The notes below the pieces were generated by a model. That model saw only the letters and a program-made list of their open reading frames with translations, was not told the DNA's origin and did not search any database. Position numbers and translations under genes: made by a program. From Nyssa sinensis (Eukaryota; Streptophyta; Magnoliopsida; Cornales; Nyssaceae), in contig CM018036.1 of NCBI GenBank assembly GCA_008638375.1, forward strand, positions 9,393,577 through 9,457,576: a stretch of 64,000 bases of DNA, read 5' to 3'. This document shows positions 11,181 to 21,782 of this stretch, one piece after another. Within the stretch, counting starts at the first letter, position 1. Each line of letters opens with the position of its first letter.

Positions 11181-12061
11181 AAACACACTTCCACAACTCC
11201 AAGAGGTCATTGACACTGATTAAAAGTCATATGGGAACAGTTCTACCTAGAACAACATGGGGAAATACCCAATGAAAAACAAAGTGGAGCCTTAGTAGAG
11301 GATTATAAATTATTAAAAAGAGCATTTAAAACACTTCATATAAGCTCTGCTTTAATGTAGGGCTCTTGAAACTTAAGCTCAAAGTGTTAACCGTCTCCAA
11401 TGAGTTCCCTTGAGTGACTGAGTCTCACCACAAACCAAACCTCAATTTGCATCTCCTGTACCCCAGACCTGGCAAAGTACTTTGGGGTTTCATATGTCAA
11501 AATGTTGCAGTATTATTATTATTCTTTTACCAATAAATGCAAATTATATTAACAAAAGGGGCCCGAGAAGGGCAAAACTCAAACTACATAATGAGCAACT
11601 AAACTTTGTTTCAAACACCTCACAGAGAATAGCCTATTTAAAACAATGCAGTTGCATCCAAAGTTGAAATTGATTACAATGAAAGGGATATAAGCAAATG
11701 GAATTTGGAAACGGATTACATACCACAGAAATCAAATACCATGTAACTTAATATTCTTACTCTCATTGAAAATTTTTGAAAGATTTATTAAGAAATGTAC
11801 GCAAAGAAAGGAAAGATATATTGTACTCAAATTTGATGTATTCAATTTGTATACCTACTAGTCTATTCACATACCAATATGCACCAGACAGATATGGACC
11901 AACTCAAAGAGTGCCAGCTTAATTCTAGGGTGCTTCAAAAACACATTCCTATACCCACATCTACTGCTATGAAATCAGAGTCTAACAATAAGAAAACACT
12001 CAAAAACATGCAACACAGGGGAGACCCAACATTAAAAAAAAAAAAGGAACAAAGACTCTTC
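11181..12061. other. 3' flank of the RING gene, no separate gene seen
   Basis: This AT-rich sequence lies downstream of the minus-strand RING gene and should include its 3' UTR. No domain is recognised in the short open frames at 11482-11667 and 11879-12223. The latter is the complement of the RING gene end. Confidence 0.6.
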
Positions 12062-13400
12062 CTAGGACCTTGTGATCATGCTACAAGAACGAGCCAACCG
12101 GAATGTCAGGCTGCCTCCATCCAAAGTTGCCTCACCCTCAATGGGATCATAGTGGTATTGCTTCCTGCAGCCTGGACAGCGCCCATCCTCCTCGAGAATT
12201 CTCTTATGGCAGAACAAGCATAGACGGAACCCACATGCACAAGGGAAAAAATTCGAGTCCGTTAAATCCAAATCTTCGCAGCATATGGGACATGATGACG
12301 GTGCAGACATAACATTCTTAAAACCACATGCATGGCCTCTACAACCATAATCCCGGTCCAAACTCATGGGAAAACTATGCTGCTTTGACAAATTCGGTAG
12401 ACTCTGAGGGCGAAAAGCATCATCTGGCCTCCAAGCACGGCCATTTACTGGAGCCGGCTGCACCACCGCCACAGACTTTGGTTTTGGCTTTGATATCTCA
12501 ATTCCTGAAGCCGACAGGTAAGTCATTTCAGGAGGAGAATCTAACTGGGTATTTTCGTGCTCCACAGGCCGTTCTGAATTAGGATTAAGTTGCTCTTGCT
12601 TGTCATCGGTGGCAGCCAAAGCATCGGCAACTGCCTCCCAATCATCCAAGCACCCATCATCCCCTTCTTCATCAGTTATGCTTCCTGAATAAAACCCACC
12701 ACTGCTACTGCTGCTGCTACTCCCAGTAAAATTTGTCCCTGACTCGTTACTGCCCACGACACTACTGGCATGGCTGGTGGGACTATTCGAAGGCGACTCT
12801 GAATCACTGTAATGATGGATCGATCCATCATTCTCTTCATCTCTCGGCTTTATCTCCAAATTATCTATTGCTCGGTCGCTCTCATTGCGTACATGCATCG
12901 ACCGTGCACTATATCCTCCACGACCGTTAGATTCCTCCTTGCGTCCTTTGTTCTTCACTGTTATGAAATACCCAGTCATCCCAGACCAGACAGAGAAAGA
13001 ATCATACGTATGCATACATACAGATTTAATTTACCCACACATATATTCAAATGCATTAATATCTGTACTTATTTATAGAGAGGGAAAGAGAGATCTTTCA
13101 CATACCTTGAGAAAGCCACTGCTCACGACGAGCATCGAGCTTACACTGCTTCAATTTGGCCGACCTGTTTGCCTGAAAACCCAATATCAAAGAAGAAGAT
13201 TCAAAAAAATTGCAAACAGAGAAAAGAAAAAATTTGAAAAGAGAGATTATCAAATTGGAAAAGATAGAAACAAACAAAATTGGCATGAAAGAAAATATTA
13301 GAAAGAGAAATTGAACACTCGCCCTCTTTTTCTTGGCCAAATCCTTCGCATTGGAGGCCGCCGCGGTAAATGAAGCGTTGGTGATCGAATCAGAAACCAT
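12062..13400 (-). CDS. CNOT4-like RING zinc-finger protein, 346 aa, three exons
   Basis: Exons on the minus strand are 13323-13400, 13106-13172 and 12062-12957. They join in frame to 1041 nt including the stop. The N-terminus 'KKKRANRSAKLKQCKLDARREQWLSQ' type sequence is basic. A long Ser/Gly/Asp-rich, probably disordered middle follows. The C-terminus holds a C4C4 RING at about residues 271-312: CPIC, then CAC, LCLFC and CPGC. This cysteine pattern, and 'ACGFRLCLFCHKRI', match the zf-RING_4 family of CNOT4, the ubiquitin ligase subunit of the CCR4-NOT complex. No RRM follows the RING, so this is a plant-specific relative rather than CNOT4 itself. E3 ligase activity is inferred from the family only. 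Intron 1 appears to be of the GC-AG type and intron 2 is GT-AG. The ATG in 'AACCATGG' has good context. All three exons are free of lesions. Confidence 0.93.
13173..13322 (-). other. GC-AG intron 1 of the RING gene
   Basis: The exon 1 end AAGAGG is followed by GCGAGTG, and the acceptor is TTTTCAG before GCAAACAGG. Joining there keeps the frame (Lys-Arg-Ala-Asn-Arg). Using the nearest GT instead (GCGA|GTG) would run into a stop within about 14 codons. GC-AG is therefore the parsimonious reading. Confidence 0.75.
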
Positions 13401-13474
13401 GGTTTAGTCGATTTGATTTCGCAGAACAAAGATTTTCCAGAACCCTAATTTTATTGAAAAATATCTCAAGAATT

Positions 13475-13505
<31 letters not shown>
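13475..13505. repeat. (GA)n tract in the 5' leader of the RING gene
   Basis: About 15 GA units (CT on the coding strand) lie 75-105 bp upstream of the ATG. Such tracts are common in plant 5' leaders near transcription starts. A role here is only inferred. Confidence 0.9.
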
Positions 13506-13508
<3 letters not shown>

Positions 13509-13590
13509 TTGATATAGAGAGAGAAAGGATAACGGAAACCACTGCTCCGCTCGCCCTTTTTTCAGAGACTCAAACCGAACCCTTTACCTG

Positions 13591-13605
13591 ACCTCTATAT
13601 ATATT
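13591..13605 (-). promoter_or_regulatory. probable TATA box of the RING gene
   Basis: On the minus strand the sequence reads TATATATAGAGG, about 195 bp upstream of the ATG. Transcription would start near 13560-13570, giving a leader of about 165 nt that contains the GA tract. Confidence 0.5.
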
Positions 13606-13630
13606 CATAAAGTTGCAATTTTGCCCTCGG

Positions 13631-16600
13631 TTTCCACCTAATTTTCCGCGCGGCCAAATGTGAATGACGCGAAATTTTGCTATAAAATGTGGGAGGATAA
13701 TGGCGTGATGGCAATATTTACCGGCGACAAGGGCAGGATATTAAAGCGACGGCGTTTTGGAAAGGATAAAATGTGCTCGCACGTCGTCGTTTGGGTGATG
13801 CCTTTTACCCCAACTATTTCAATTGGCCACAGCATTGGTAATTACTAATTTACCTCAAATTAATCTCTTTGGTTAGGCTCCTAACTGCGGATAAATGACA
13901 TTAATTAGTCTGTTGAACAAATTGACTAGAGTAAAATTTACAATATGTCACATTCACACTGTTAGTTTGATATGAGTGATGAAAAAAATAGAGAAAAGAG
14001 GGGGGAAAAATAAGAAAAAAATATTAGCCATTCACAATTTTTTCTTAAAATAGGACTACCATTGTGACCATCGGCACTGCCGCCAGCAATATTATTCTCT
14101 CATAATTTTTTCTTAAAATATGATTATTATTGTAATTACTATCATTGTTACAACCACTACTACTTCTGTCGCTTGTCAGTGTTATCAAAAATATTAATTG
14201 TCTATTTATTTTATTTTCATCTCCATACATACCAAAGCACTAGTTTAAAGATGACAATAGGGTGAGTTGAGGGTGGAGACCCCTCCCCATCTCGGCCTCA
14301 ATTGAAAGTATTATTTCTCGTATTCGATCATTACTTTTGTTCCTCGTGTCTATCCTTATCCTAGCCCCACCCTCACTTACACTCAGCACCCGCACTCCTA
14401 CCCCAGCTTGTCCAATTCCCTTCTAAAAATTAAATTAAAAATAATTAACTAATATATTATTACAAACACAAATCTATATACATGAATAATACATACCCAT
14501 ATATAAATTTATAAATGTAAGATTATTTAAATGAATATGAAAACATCGATAGGGTATTTATGTAATTCAAATATATAATTTGAGTAGAACAGGGTACCTA
14601 AATTCATTACTATCCCAACTCGGGTTCTAATTTCTTTTCTTTTTCCCCCTGTCACTCCATTTATACTATCCCAACTCTATCTCATTAGAAGCATGACATA
14701 ATCCTAACAAAATAGGACATGTTACTATTCCTAATTTTCATATTTCATCAAACACTAAAACTAGTTTTGCATGACGAGTTGCATAACCGCTTAGTAAGCA
14801 AGAGCAGATGTATAGATAGACTACTCCGGAATATAACCCATCTCAAATTCTAGAAAAATATTTTCATATCTATAAAATTTTAGACATTTTCAAGTTAGTC
14901 CACTCCCAAGAATTTTGACCCAGTTCAATTTTTATCCATTGAATCACATCAGTTCTTACCCATTTTGCCACTACAATTTTTAAAAATTCCATTATCTCTC
15001 TTATTTTTTATCTTAATTTTTTTTAGCCCTCTCTTCTCTTGATTCTGCTCTCATTTGTAAGGGAACTCCAAACTTTGTAAAACAAACAATTAAGGGGAAA
15101 GGCAAGTTGGCCAAGGCTACTTTTCATCAACTTTGTGATTGAGTAAATTTTCTGGGAGTTCCATGTGAGTGATGACATAATTGCTTTTGCTACAACAATT
15201 AAGGGCATTGCAACAGAATAGTACTTTTTGGAAAGGGCCCCCCAAAAAGTGTAAAGATTTGTATAATATCAGCATCAAATGAGAATATGCACGATTGGTT
15301 AAGCAAAGCAATGGCCCAAAAGTAATGAAAAGAGATTATTTATGGGGATGTGACATACCAATGGAACCATATCTCATCTGAACCATAGCCATGTCTTTTA
15401 ATTCCTAGAAAACTTTTTGACAGTTAACTACTCCATGAATCTCGATCTCTCCATTTCACTGAATAATGGCAAGAAAGAGACCTATGAACTAATACAATTG
15501 CAAAAGTAAGATTAAATCTATATTATAGCAATTTTTGTTTTGTTAGCGCATGAAACACTTATGTTTCATAGTACTAAATGTTGTGGTCCGAGAAATTTAA
15601 TTATTTCTTTAATTTTTTTTAAATTAATAGGAAAAGACTAACACAAATCAAGTAATTGACATAATTTGATGTATTTAGTTCAATGCTTTTATGTGTGTAA
15701 ATTTTTGTTACTATATAAAAAACTTGTGTAGTTTTTATTACTCATCTTTCGGTGAAAAGAACACACTCCTAAGTTAATCCCACTTTATTATTTTCCATAC
15801 ATGTCGTACACATAAACTTACAACCTACCGTACCGCATTAAAAAGAAGAGTGCTTAGCTCCAAACCAAATAGGAGAAACTTTTTGCTACCTACGTACATG
15901 TCATAATTTTAGTATATCACACATGCACTCCTATGTATATTATGTAATTATTTAGTTTTAACAAAAAAATTAAAAATTAAAAAACATATATACATTATAT
16001 ACGTGACAGATTGTGGTTAAGACACGTATCAAGTAGGAAAAAGTTCCTCTTACTTACCGAGTTTTTCAGAGAATTTTATTACTATGCTTTGAAGAACTCC
16101 TTTTTGAAATGATATTCATGTTTTGCACTGAATGTTCTCATATAAAATCTGCTCATTGAAGCACAGAAATCATCAAACAAATGAGCTAGGCCAAATATAG
16201 TTAAATATGTAACGCATGTCAAAGCAGAACAAATATAGTCACAAAAAGTAAGAAGCATACAGATGGAATTGTTGCCATAGAAATCAAGAAGTCTTGTTCT
16301 TTCTGTAGTGCAACACTGAGGAGACATGCTTTGCAAAAGCTCCTGATTACATAACGTATAGAAAATTGCAGTGACTTGACTTGCCAAGCTGCTGTCAAAT
16401 CATCAATGTCATGCCCAAGAGTCATCCTCCCAGCCTCTCAATCACTCGCGGCCTAGACAGCATGCTCAGCGTTGGTTGTTTCTTTCTCAGAAGTATTTTT
16501 ATTGTCGTCCTTTGACTTCAAAGTGCTTCGATTGCCTCCATCGATCATTAGCATATGCAATGTTTTCTCAGAGTGCTTCGATTACATCTAATACAATGCT

Positions 16601-16720
16601 ATCACATTATTTGATAAATTACTTTTGCTAAAAAGAAATAGACATTGAAAAACCATAAAGCAGGAACAGACTATGATAGCAAAGGCAGTACTGGAAACTC
16701 GGTTACTATGACTACATAGG
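13631..16720. other. AT-rich intergenic stretch, no gene recognised
   Basis: No domain or reliable exon is seen. Two related 'ATTTTTTCTTAAAATA' segments at 14037-14055 and 14104-14121 suggest a small local duplication. Short minus-strand frames at 16082-16425 are overlapping and mutually exclusive, and I cannot support any of them. Confidence 0.5.
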
Positions 16721-16734
16721 AACATGTGCAATTC

Positions 16735-16965
16735 TAATGGTGGAGCTCTGGAGCATTAGGAAAGGCCTCAAATTGCTCCTCACCAAGAACTTCTCAATCT
16801 TGTAGTGGAATCAGACTGCGAAAATGTTATTCACCTACTGCCCAATAACAGATCTCACACCCATCTTGCAGCTAAGTTTGCCATTTATAGATTTGTGCAC
16901 CTTTTCAGAGAAGGAAACCAAAGTGCATGCAGACATTTGGGTGAATTTGAGCCAACCTGAGAGCA
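16735..16965 (+). pseudogene. RNase H-like (RVT_3) fragment
   Basis: Two frames joined by an apparent 1-nt loss near 16800 give 'ELWSIRKGLKLLL', then 'VVESDCENVIHLL', then 'AIYRFVHLFREGNQSA'. These match the plant RVT_3 RNase H fold in order: acidic Glu in helix A, Asp in 'VESD', and the 'REGNQ.AD' type motif near the end. Such domains occur at the ends of LINE-derived ORFs and as free gene fragments. Here the final Asp region is changed to 'SACRHLG'. Upstream and downstream parts are missing. Confidence 0.65.
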
Positions 16966-17185
16966 AAAAGTTGGTGACGATGGAAAAGCCTGTCTCCAAA
17001 AATGACCAGGCTTTTGAAATGTTTGTTGCATTTGAGAGGAGCCTGCAGGCCTTTTTTTTTTTCTTTTTCCCTTTGTTTCTTTCCTTTCCTATATAACAAG
17101 GAAAAACAAAAAACAAAGGCCGCACACTGGAAAGGGTTTGGGAGAGGTGAGTTTCTAAGTTTTTAACTCAAAGTGTTAAACTATG

Positions 17186-17480
17186 TATTAGAAGGCCCGA
17201 AATCTCCTTAAAACCCAGGTGTTAAGGAGAGGGGTAACTGAGCTTTATAAATAATGTAGAAGAGCAATCAATGGGCGATGTGGGACATTCCGACACACCC
17301 TTTGAACCACAGCGGCCGAAGATTGGGCACGCTAAAAAACAAGCCCGGATCACGCTCTGATACCATATTAGAAGGCCCAATTAGAAACCTCATTAAAACT
17401 CAAGTGTTAGGGAGAAGGGTAACTGAACTTTATAAATAGCGCAGAAGGGCAATAAATAGGCGATGTGAGACATTCCGACA
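17186..17480 (-). mobile_element. TRIM retrotransposon, complete, 295 bp
   Basis: This is a terminal-repeat retrotransposon in miniature, read on the minus strand. The two LTRs are 17366-17480 (5', 115 bp) and 17186-17295 (3', 110 bp). Both start TGTCGGAATGTC and end CTTCTAATA. TGGTATCAGAGCG, complementary to the initiator Met-tRNA end, directly follows the 5' LTR at about 17353-17365. A short purine tract (CAAAGGGTG) precedes the 3' LTR. The internal region is only 70 bp and codes for nothing. A perfect 5-bp target duplication, CTATG, flanks it at 17181-17185 and 17481-17485. It would need proteins from an autonomous element. Confidence 0.9.
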
Positions 17481-17485
17481 CTATG

Positions 17486-18982
17486 ATCTCGCAAATTTGG
17501 CAGAGTCAATTGATTTAGAAGGATGCTAATGTTAATTGCAAAGGTGAAATCTCTGTAACTTAATTAGTCCGTACAATACACGTGTGAATATGAATCTCAC
17601 GAAGATCATACTGTCACGACCGAACTAAAGTGATGCTCACTGATCTAATAAGAAACTCTTTAAGAAAAGCAATATGCAAAAGCAAAATAAATCAAAATCA
17701 GACTGCCTGACATAAGTTAATGGTGTCACAACTTCAAAACTCCATACAAGAATTGATACTAGACCAGATTAAAGCACAATTTGGGTAAACCTAAAACTAA
17801 TTCATGGTAGAAACCTTCAGAAATTATTTGACATATCAAAGAAGTTCTCAAGACTACAAAGGTATTCAGAGAGGTTTCAAACTTCATCTCTTGGCTGAAA
17901 GATTCAAATATACTATCAGAAGTTTGAAAGCTGAATCAGTGAGAACTTCTTTTATTGAGAACTCCAATTGGGTAGCCCTTTTCCTTTTTTCCTTTGGGGT
18001 TGGCCCAACCCGATACAAAATTGATTTAAGTTTGGGATGGAACCAGACTTAGCTCAAGCCTGACGTATTAGTTGTTGATACCGTAATGTTTGACTTAGTG
18101 TCAATGTCTTGAGAACTCGGCACGATCTAAATATTAAAATGCTACTTTATAATGTTGGACTTGGCGTCAATGTCTATTGAGCCGAACCTCCGTACAAATC
18201 AGTTTACGAGAAAGTACAAACTGATTGAATCCATTGACTTCCCTTGCTTCCTCTCTGCCACCGCCGGCGGGGTGGAAACGACGAAATTGGATACGGAGAA
18301 AAGGGCAGCGACGACGGACGGACCGAGCAGCTCCTAACCTCTCATTGTTTATTTTCGCCATCGAAGTCCCAAATTTGGTAAAGACACCTGACAATTACTA
18401 AATTTATCTGGTTTTTTACATCAGTAGAAATTTGAATTGCTCCTTTTTTTTTTTTATATATATATATATATATATCATTTTCGTATCATTCAATAGTCGA
18501 GCATGGGTTCACAAAAGATCATGGACTGAGAGAATTTGAGGTGACATTGTGTACTGAAAACCTTAAGACTTTGAATTTTACAGTTCCAGTTGTCTCATTA
18601 AACATAATGAAAACTTCATGCTATAGTTAAAATTGATACCTATTTCGTATTTTCCTTTAAATAACTTTGTATGAAAGACAAGGCTTCAACTTTTTGCCAG
18701 TTCTGTACGTTTATGATCATTCAAAATTGGTTGTATATATGACAATTCAAGCTTGAGTAGTGCAAGGTATCCTCAATTTATATGCTCAGTAGTATCCCCA
18801 ATATGATGTGCCAGATATCGTGGCTTTAAAAATCACATCTTGTAGGACCTAAAACCATCATATCTTGACACATAACATTAGGGATATAAATTGGGGATAG
18901 ATAGCATTTTCCATTCAAGCTTAGCATGGTAATTCTAGTGCATATGATCATAAGGTTAAAATCGTTATTTATCAATAACTTA
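17486..18982. other. intergenic stretch with a TA microsatellite and a GC-rich patch
   Basis: (TA)n lies at 18456-18475 behind a T-run. A locally GC-rich patch at about 18240-18340 (GCCACCGCCGGCGGGG and ACGACGGACGGACC) stands out from its AT-rich surroundings and is open on both strands. I cannot assign it to a gene family. It may be a fragment of a 5' exon. Confidence 0.45.
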
Positions 18983-18987
18983 GCTAT

Positions 18988-19532
18988 TGATGTTGCACTT
19001 TTCCGATCAATGGGCTCCAATCCCCTACATTTGTCAAACACTCAAAGAAAGAGATCAAAGGGGGATCGGGTTGGCTCCGGTGGTAGCCGCTCCGATGATA
19101 AAGTCAATAAACTGAATTGAAAGACTGTAATTGAAAGTAATTGAATGAGCATGAATGTAACAGCGTACCTTAAGGTTTTATTTATAGGCTATAGATTCCC
19201 TTAGTTGATTAGGATTTGGAGTTGTGAAAATAGGGATTTGATCATCGGAGAATGACAGTTACCAAGTTGAACACTGTGCTCCATGAATAGTAGTTTCCTT
19301 GTTGAATGTTGCTTCCTTATCCTTAGCTCGGTAGGATGTCTGAGGCGGCATTGAGCTCGGAACCCTCTTGTGTATGACTTCTGATCTGAAGATGAGTCTA
19401 AGGATTGTACGGGCTTCCGATCTTTTAGCTCTGGAGGCTTAGTGTTTACACCTGTTCTGAATGGCTGAGCTTTAGCAGCTCTGTAGTCGCATGTGTCATA
19501 TGGAGATTGGTCTGTCACTTTGTGGTATATCA
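18988..19532 (-). repeat. gypsy 3' LTR (545 bp)
   Basis: It reads TG...CA and pairs end to end with 28717-29261 at equal length. The target duplication GCTAT abuts it on the left. A minus-strand CTATAAATAAAA TATA-type box is at about 19178-19190. Confidence 0.95.
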
Positions 19533-19547
19533 GTTACTCCCCCCCAA
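19533..19547 (-). other. gypsy polypurine tract
   Basis: On the minus strand, GGGGGGGAGTAAC directly precedes the 3' LTR. This is the expected plus-strand priming site for reverse transcription. Confidence 0.75.
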
Positions 19548-19735
19548 GCCTTAGTTTAGCAATACGCGTAACTTGGGCTTAGGGCTTCCATGATTCCATG
19601 CGTCTCATCTTTTTACTTCCCCAGACGACCGTTGATGTGACATTTATTGCGCAACTCGTCGTTTGGGCTTTCGAGGCCATCATTACCTTTAACTGCCATG
19701 ACGGTTTGGCTAACTGGACCCCCTTTTTTGCGAAA

Positions 19736-19745
19736 CTATATAAAG
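19736..19745 (+). promoter_or_regulatory. TATA box for the antisense gene of the gypsy element
   Basis: CTATATAAAG on the plus strand lies about 225 bp before the first ATG of the antisense ORF and about 200 bp inside the 3' LTR. The match to the plant TATA consensus is strong and the position fits a transcript starting near 19770. Only the sequence match is seen. Promoter function is inferred. Confidence 0.6.
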
Positions 19746-19969
19746 GAGGAAAGGGCATGCGTACGCCTTTCTTTCCTTATCATTTTCGTTGCATTGAGAG
19801 AGAGATTCTGCCTTTGTCAAATCAGAGTAACAAGAGAACTCAGAAGGATTAACGTTACTTTGGAGCTCCCTCCCTTATTCGTGTTTTTCAGGTTCGATTT
19901 ACTTCTTGCTCTTTTTCCTTTTCAGTTTCTCCTCCTTTGATTTCTCTTTACCTCCTTCATCATTTTGCA

Positions 19970-21782
19970 ATGTTGGTCTCCACCGGGTCTTTCGGCACAG
20001 GAAGTTCTTCGGAGACTTCTGTGTCATCTCAAACTCAAACTGTCGGTAGTAGTTCCTCTGGGAACAGGTCAGTAGGATCCTCCTCTAGTTCTGGGATTAG
20101 AATTGTGGATGCCTTCATAGAGCCTAGGAACAAAATGGGGGAAGCTTCTAGCTGGACTTCCCATATAGAGGAAGGGCAAAGTGCTATGACTCGGGCCATG
20201 TTAGATGGTCTGAAGTCTTTTTTTAATTTCCCTAAGAACGTAACTTGTAGGGCCTCTAGTCCCCTGGACCGTCCTTCTGATGTTTGAGAAGGTGAAATTT
20301 GTGTTTACGTTGCCTGGTTTGAGATGGGATTAAGGCTCCCACTTCCTGATCTAGTTAAGCAGTTTTTTACATGGTTCAACCTTTGCCCTGCCGACCTGAA
20401 CCTTAACAGTTTGTTAGGGTTTATAGCTCCAGGTCATCTGAACGATGTAGAGGTAACCCTAGAACTGATCCGTAGCAATATGGATCTCAAGTACATGAGG
20501 TCGCAAGGCCTCTATTACATGTCCTTCGATAAGGGGTTCAAACCTCTTTCCCTTGTGCTAACTTCCAACAAGACTTGAAAGAAGTGATATTTCTTCATAA
20601 GAAGAGGATGGGAGATGGAAGATTTTGAGGACTAGATCTCAATAATCCCATGGAGTACGGGGTTTAAGGGTGAGACCTCTTTCTGTTTACCATAGTTTTG
20701 TTTTGGTTATATTTCCACTTCTGAATGGCTGGTTTGACCGCTATGTTCATGTCTTTTGTGCAGATAAAAGCCCTTGGAAGAGGTCGGTCTTCACGGTTGA
20801 CCTCCAGGGCAAATATCGCAGGCTCCTCCAGACTAGCAACCGAGATTACAGAGTTATCATCACACAGAAGAATCTGATGGGAGCTGATCAAAACAAGGGC
20901 TGGGCAGAGAACTTGAAAAAGTCTTTGTTGAGCAAATGGGCTCCAGTAAAGCAGAAGGTGGGGGAACCTTCTTCCTTAGTAGGTTCTCCTCAAACTAGGA
21001 AGAGGAGGCTTCAATCCAAGTCCCCTGCCCAGGCTCCGCCTAAGAAGGGCATTGCTATAGCCGAGCTTGCCCCTGTCCCTGCTCCTACTACTGAAGTCCA
21101 AAAGAAGGGGAAGGGGAAGTCGGCTGTTGATACTGCCCAGCTGCCTGATGGCTACAAAGTCGTGAAACAAGCTTTTGACCAGTTCTGGATGGAGGGCCAC
21201 CAAGAATACCAAGGGCGGAGGGTTGCAAAAACCATCACCGAGCTGATGAGTGTCTAGATGAAGGTGACTCCCGTATTGTTTTCCTTCCTCTTTTTTATGT
21301 TTTATCTCCTGCTTCTAACTTGTTTGTTCAATGTTTTGCAAACCATGCATGGCCTTGCCGCCCTTATAGAGTCTACATTGGATCCCACAATGGTGGAAAG
21401 GCTTCAGGACGATTTGGACGAGGCCAAACTTCAGCTCGGTATTGCCAATTCGAACGCTTCTGCTACAGAGGAGAGACTTAGGGAGGCAAACAACTCCCTC
21501 TCTTTCAGGGAATCCGAAAGGGATTCACTAGTTAGGCAGCTGGAGGAATTGAAGAAGGAGAAAGATGAGCTCCAAGCCTCCACCGCTCAAAAGATCAAGG
21601 AGGCCATCGAATCTGCTAAGGTTGAGACTGAAGCAGAGATGAAGGCCGAAGTCGAGGGGATGGGCGAGGAGCTCATGTAGCATGGGTATGATTCCTTCAA
21701 GTCGAAACTCCTTTCGAAGTATCCCAACTTCGATTTGTCTGGGATTGAGGATGAGGATGCCCTAGCCTGCCCTGCAACTTAG
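19970..21782 (+). pseudogene. antisense ORF of the gypsy element, Transposase_28-like with coiled-coil tail
   Basis: The gene runs opposite to gag-pol. The N-terminus is a Ser/Gly/Thr-rich leader of about 50 residues. It is followed at 20288-20578 by 'CVYVAWFEMGLRLPLPDLVKQF', 'FNLCPADLNLNSLLGFIA' and a third block, resembling the 'putative gypsy type transposon' (Transposase_28) domain. A first intron is likely at 20670-20763 (GTGAGA...TTTGTGCAG), joining 'FK' to 'DKSPWKR' in frame. A basic Pro/Lys-rich linker follows. A second intron starts at 21264 (GTGACT), but its acceptor reads GCAA instead of GCAG. The last exon is a Glu/Lys-rich coiled coil (21350-21680) ending at TAG 21780. In-frame stops at 20285, 20576, 20585, 20633, 21255 and 21678 break it. 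The role of this protein family is unknown. Confidence 0.8.

Noticed and set aside
16082..16425. Two overlapping minus-strand ORFs of 68 and 101 aa
   Set aside because: They occupy the same DNA in different frames, have no family motif, and upstream sequence offers no clear exon.
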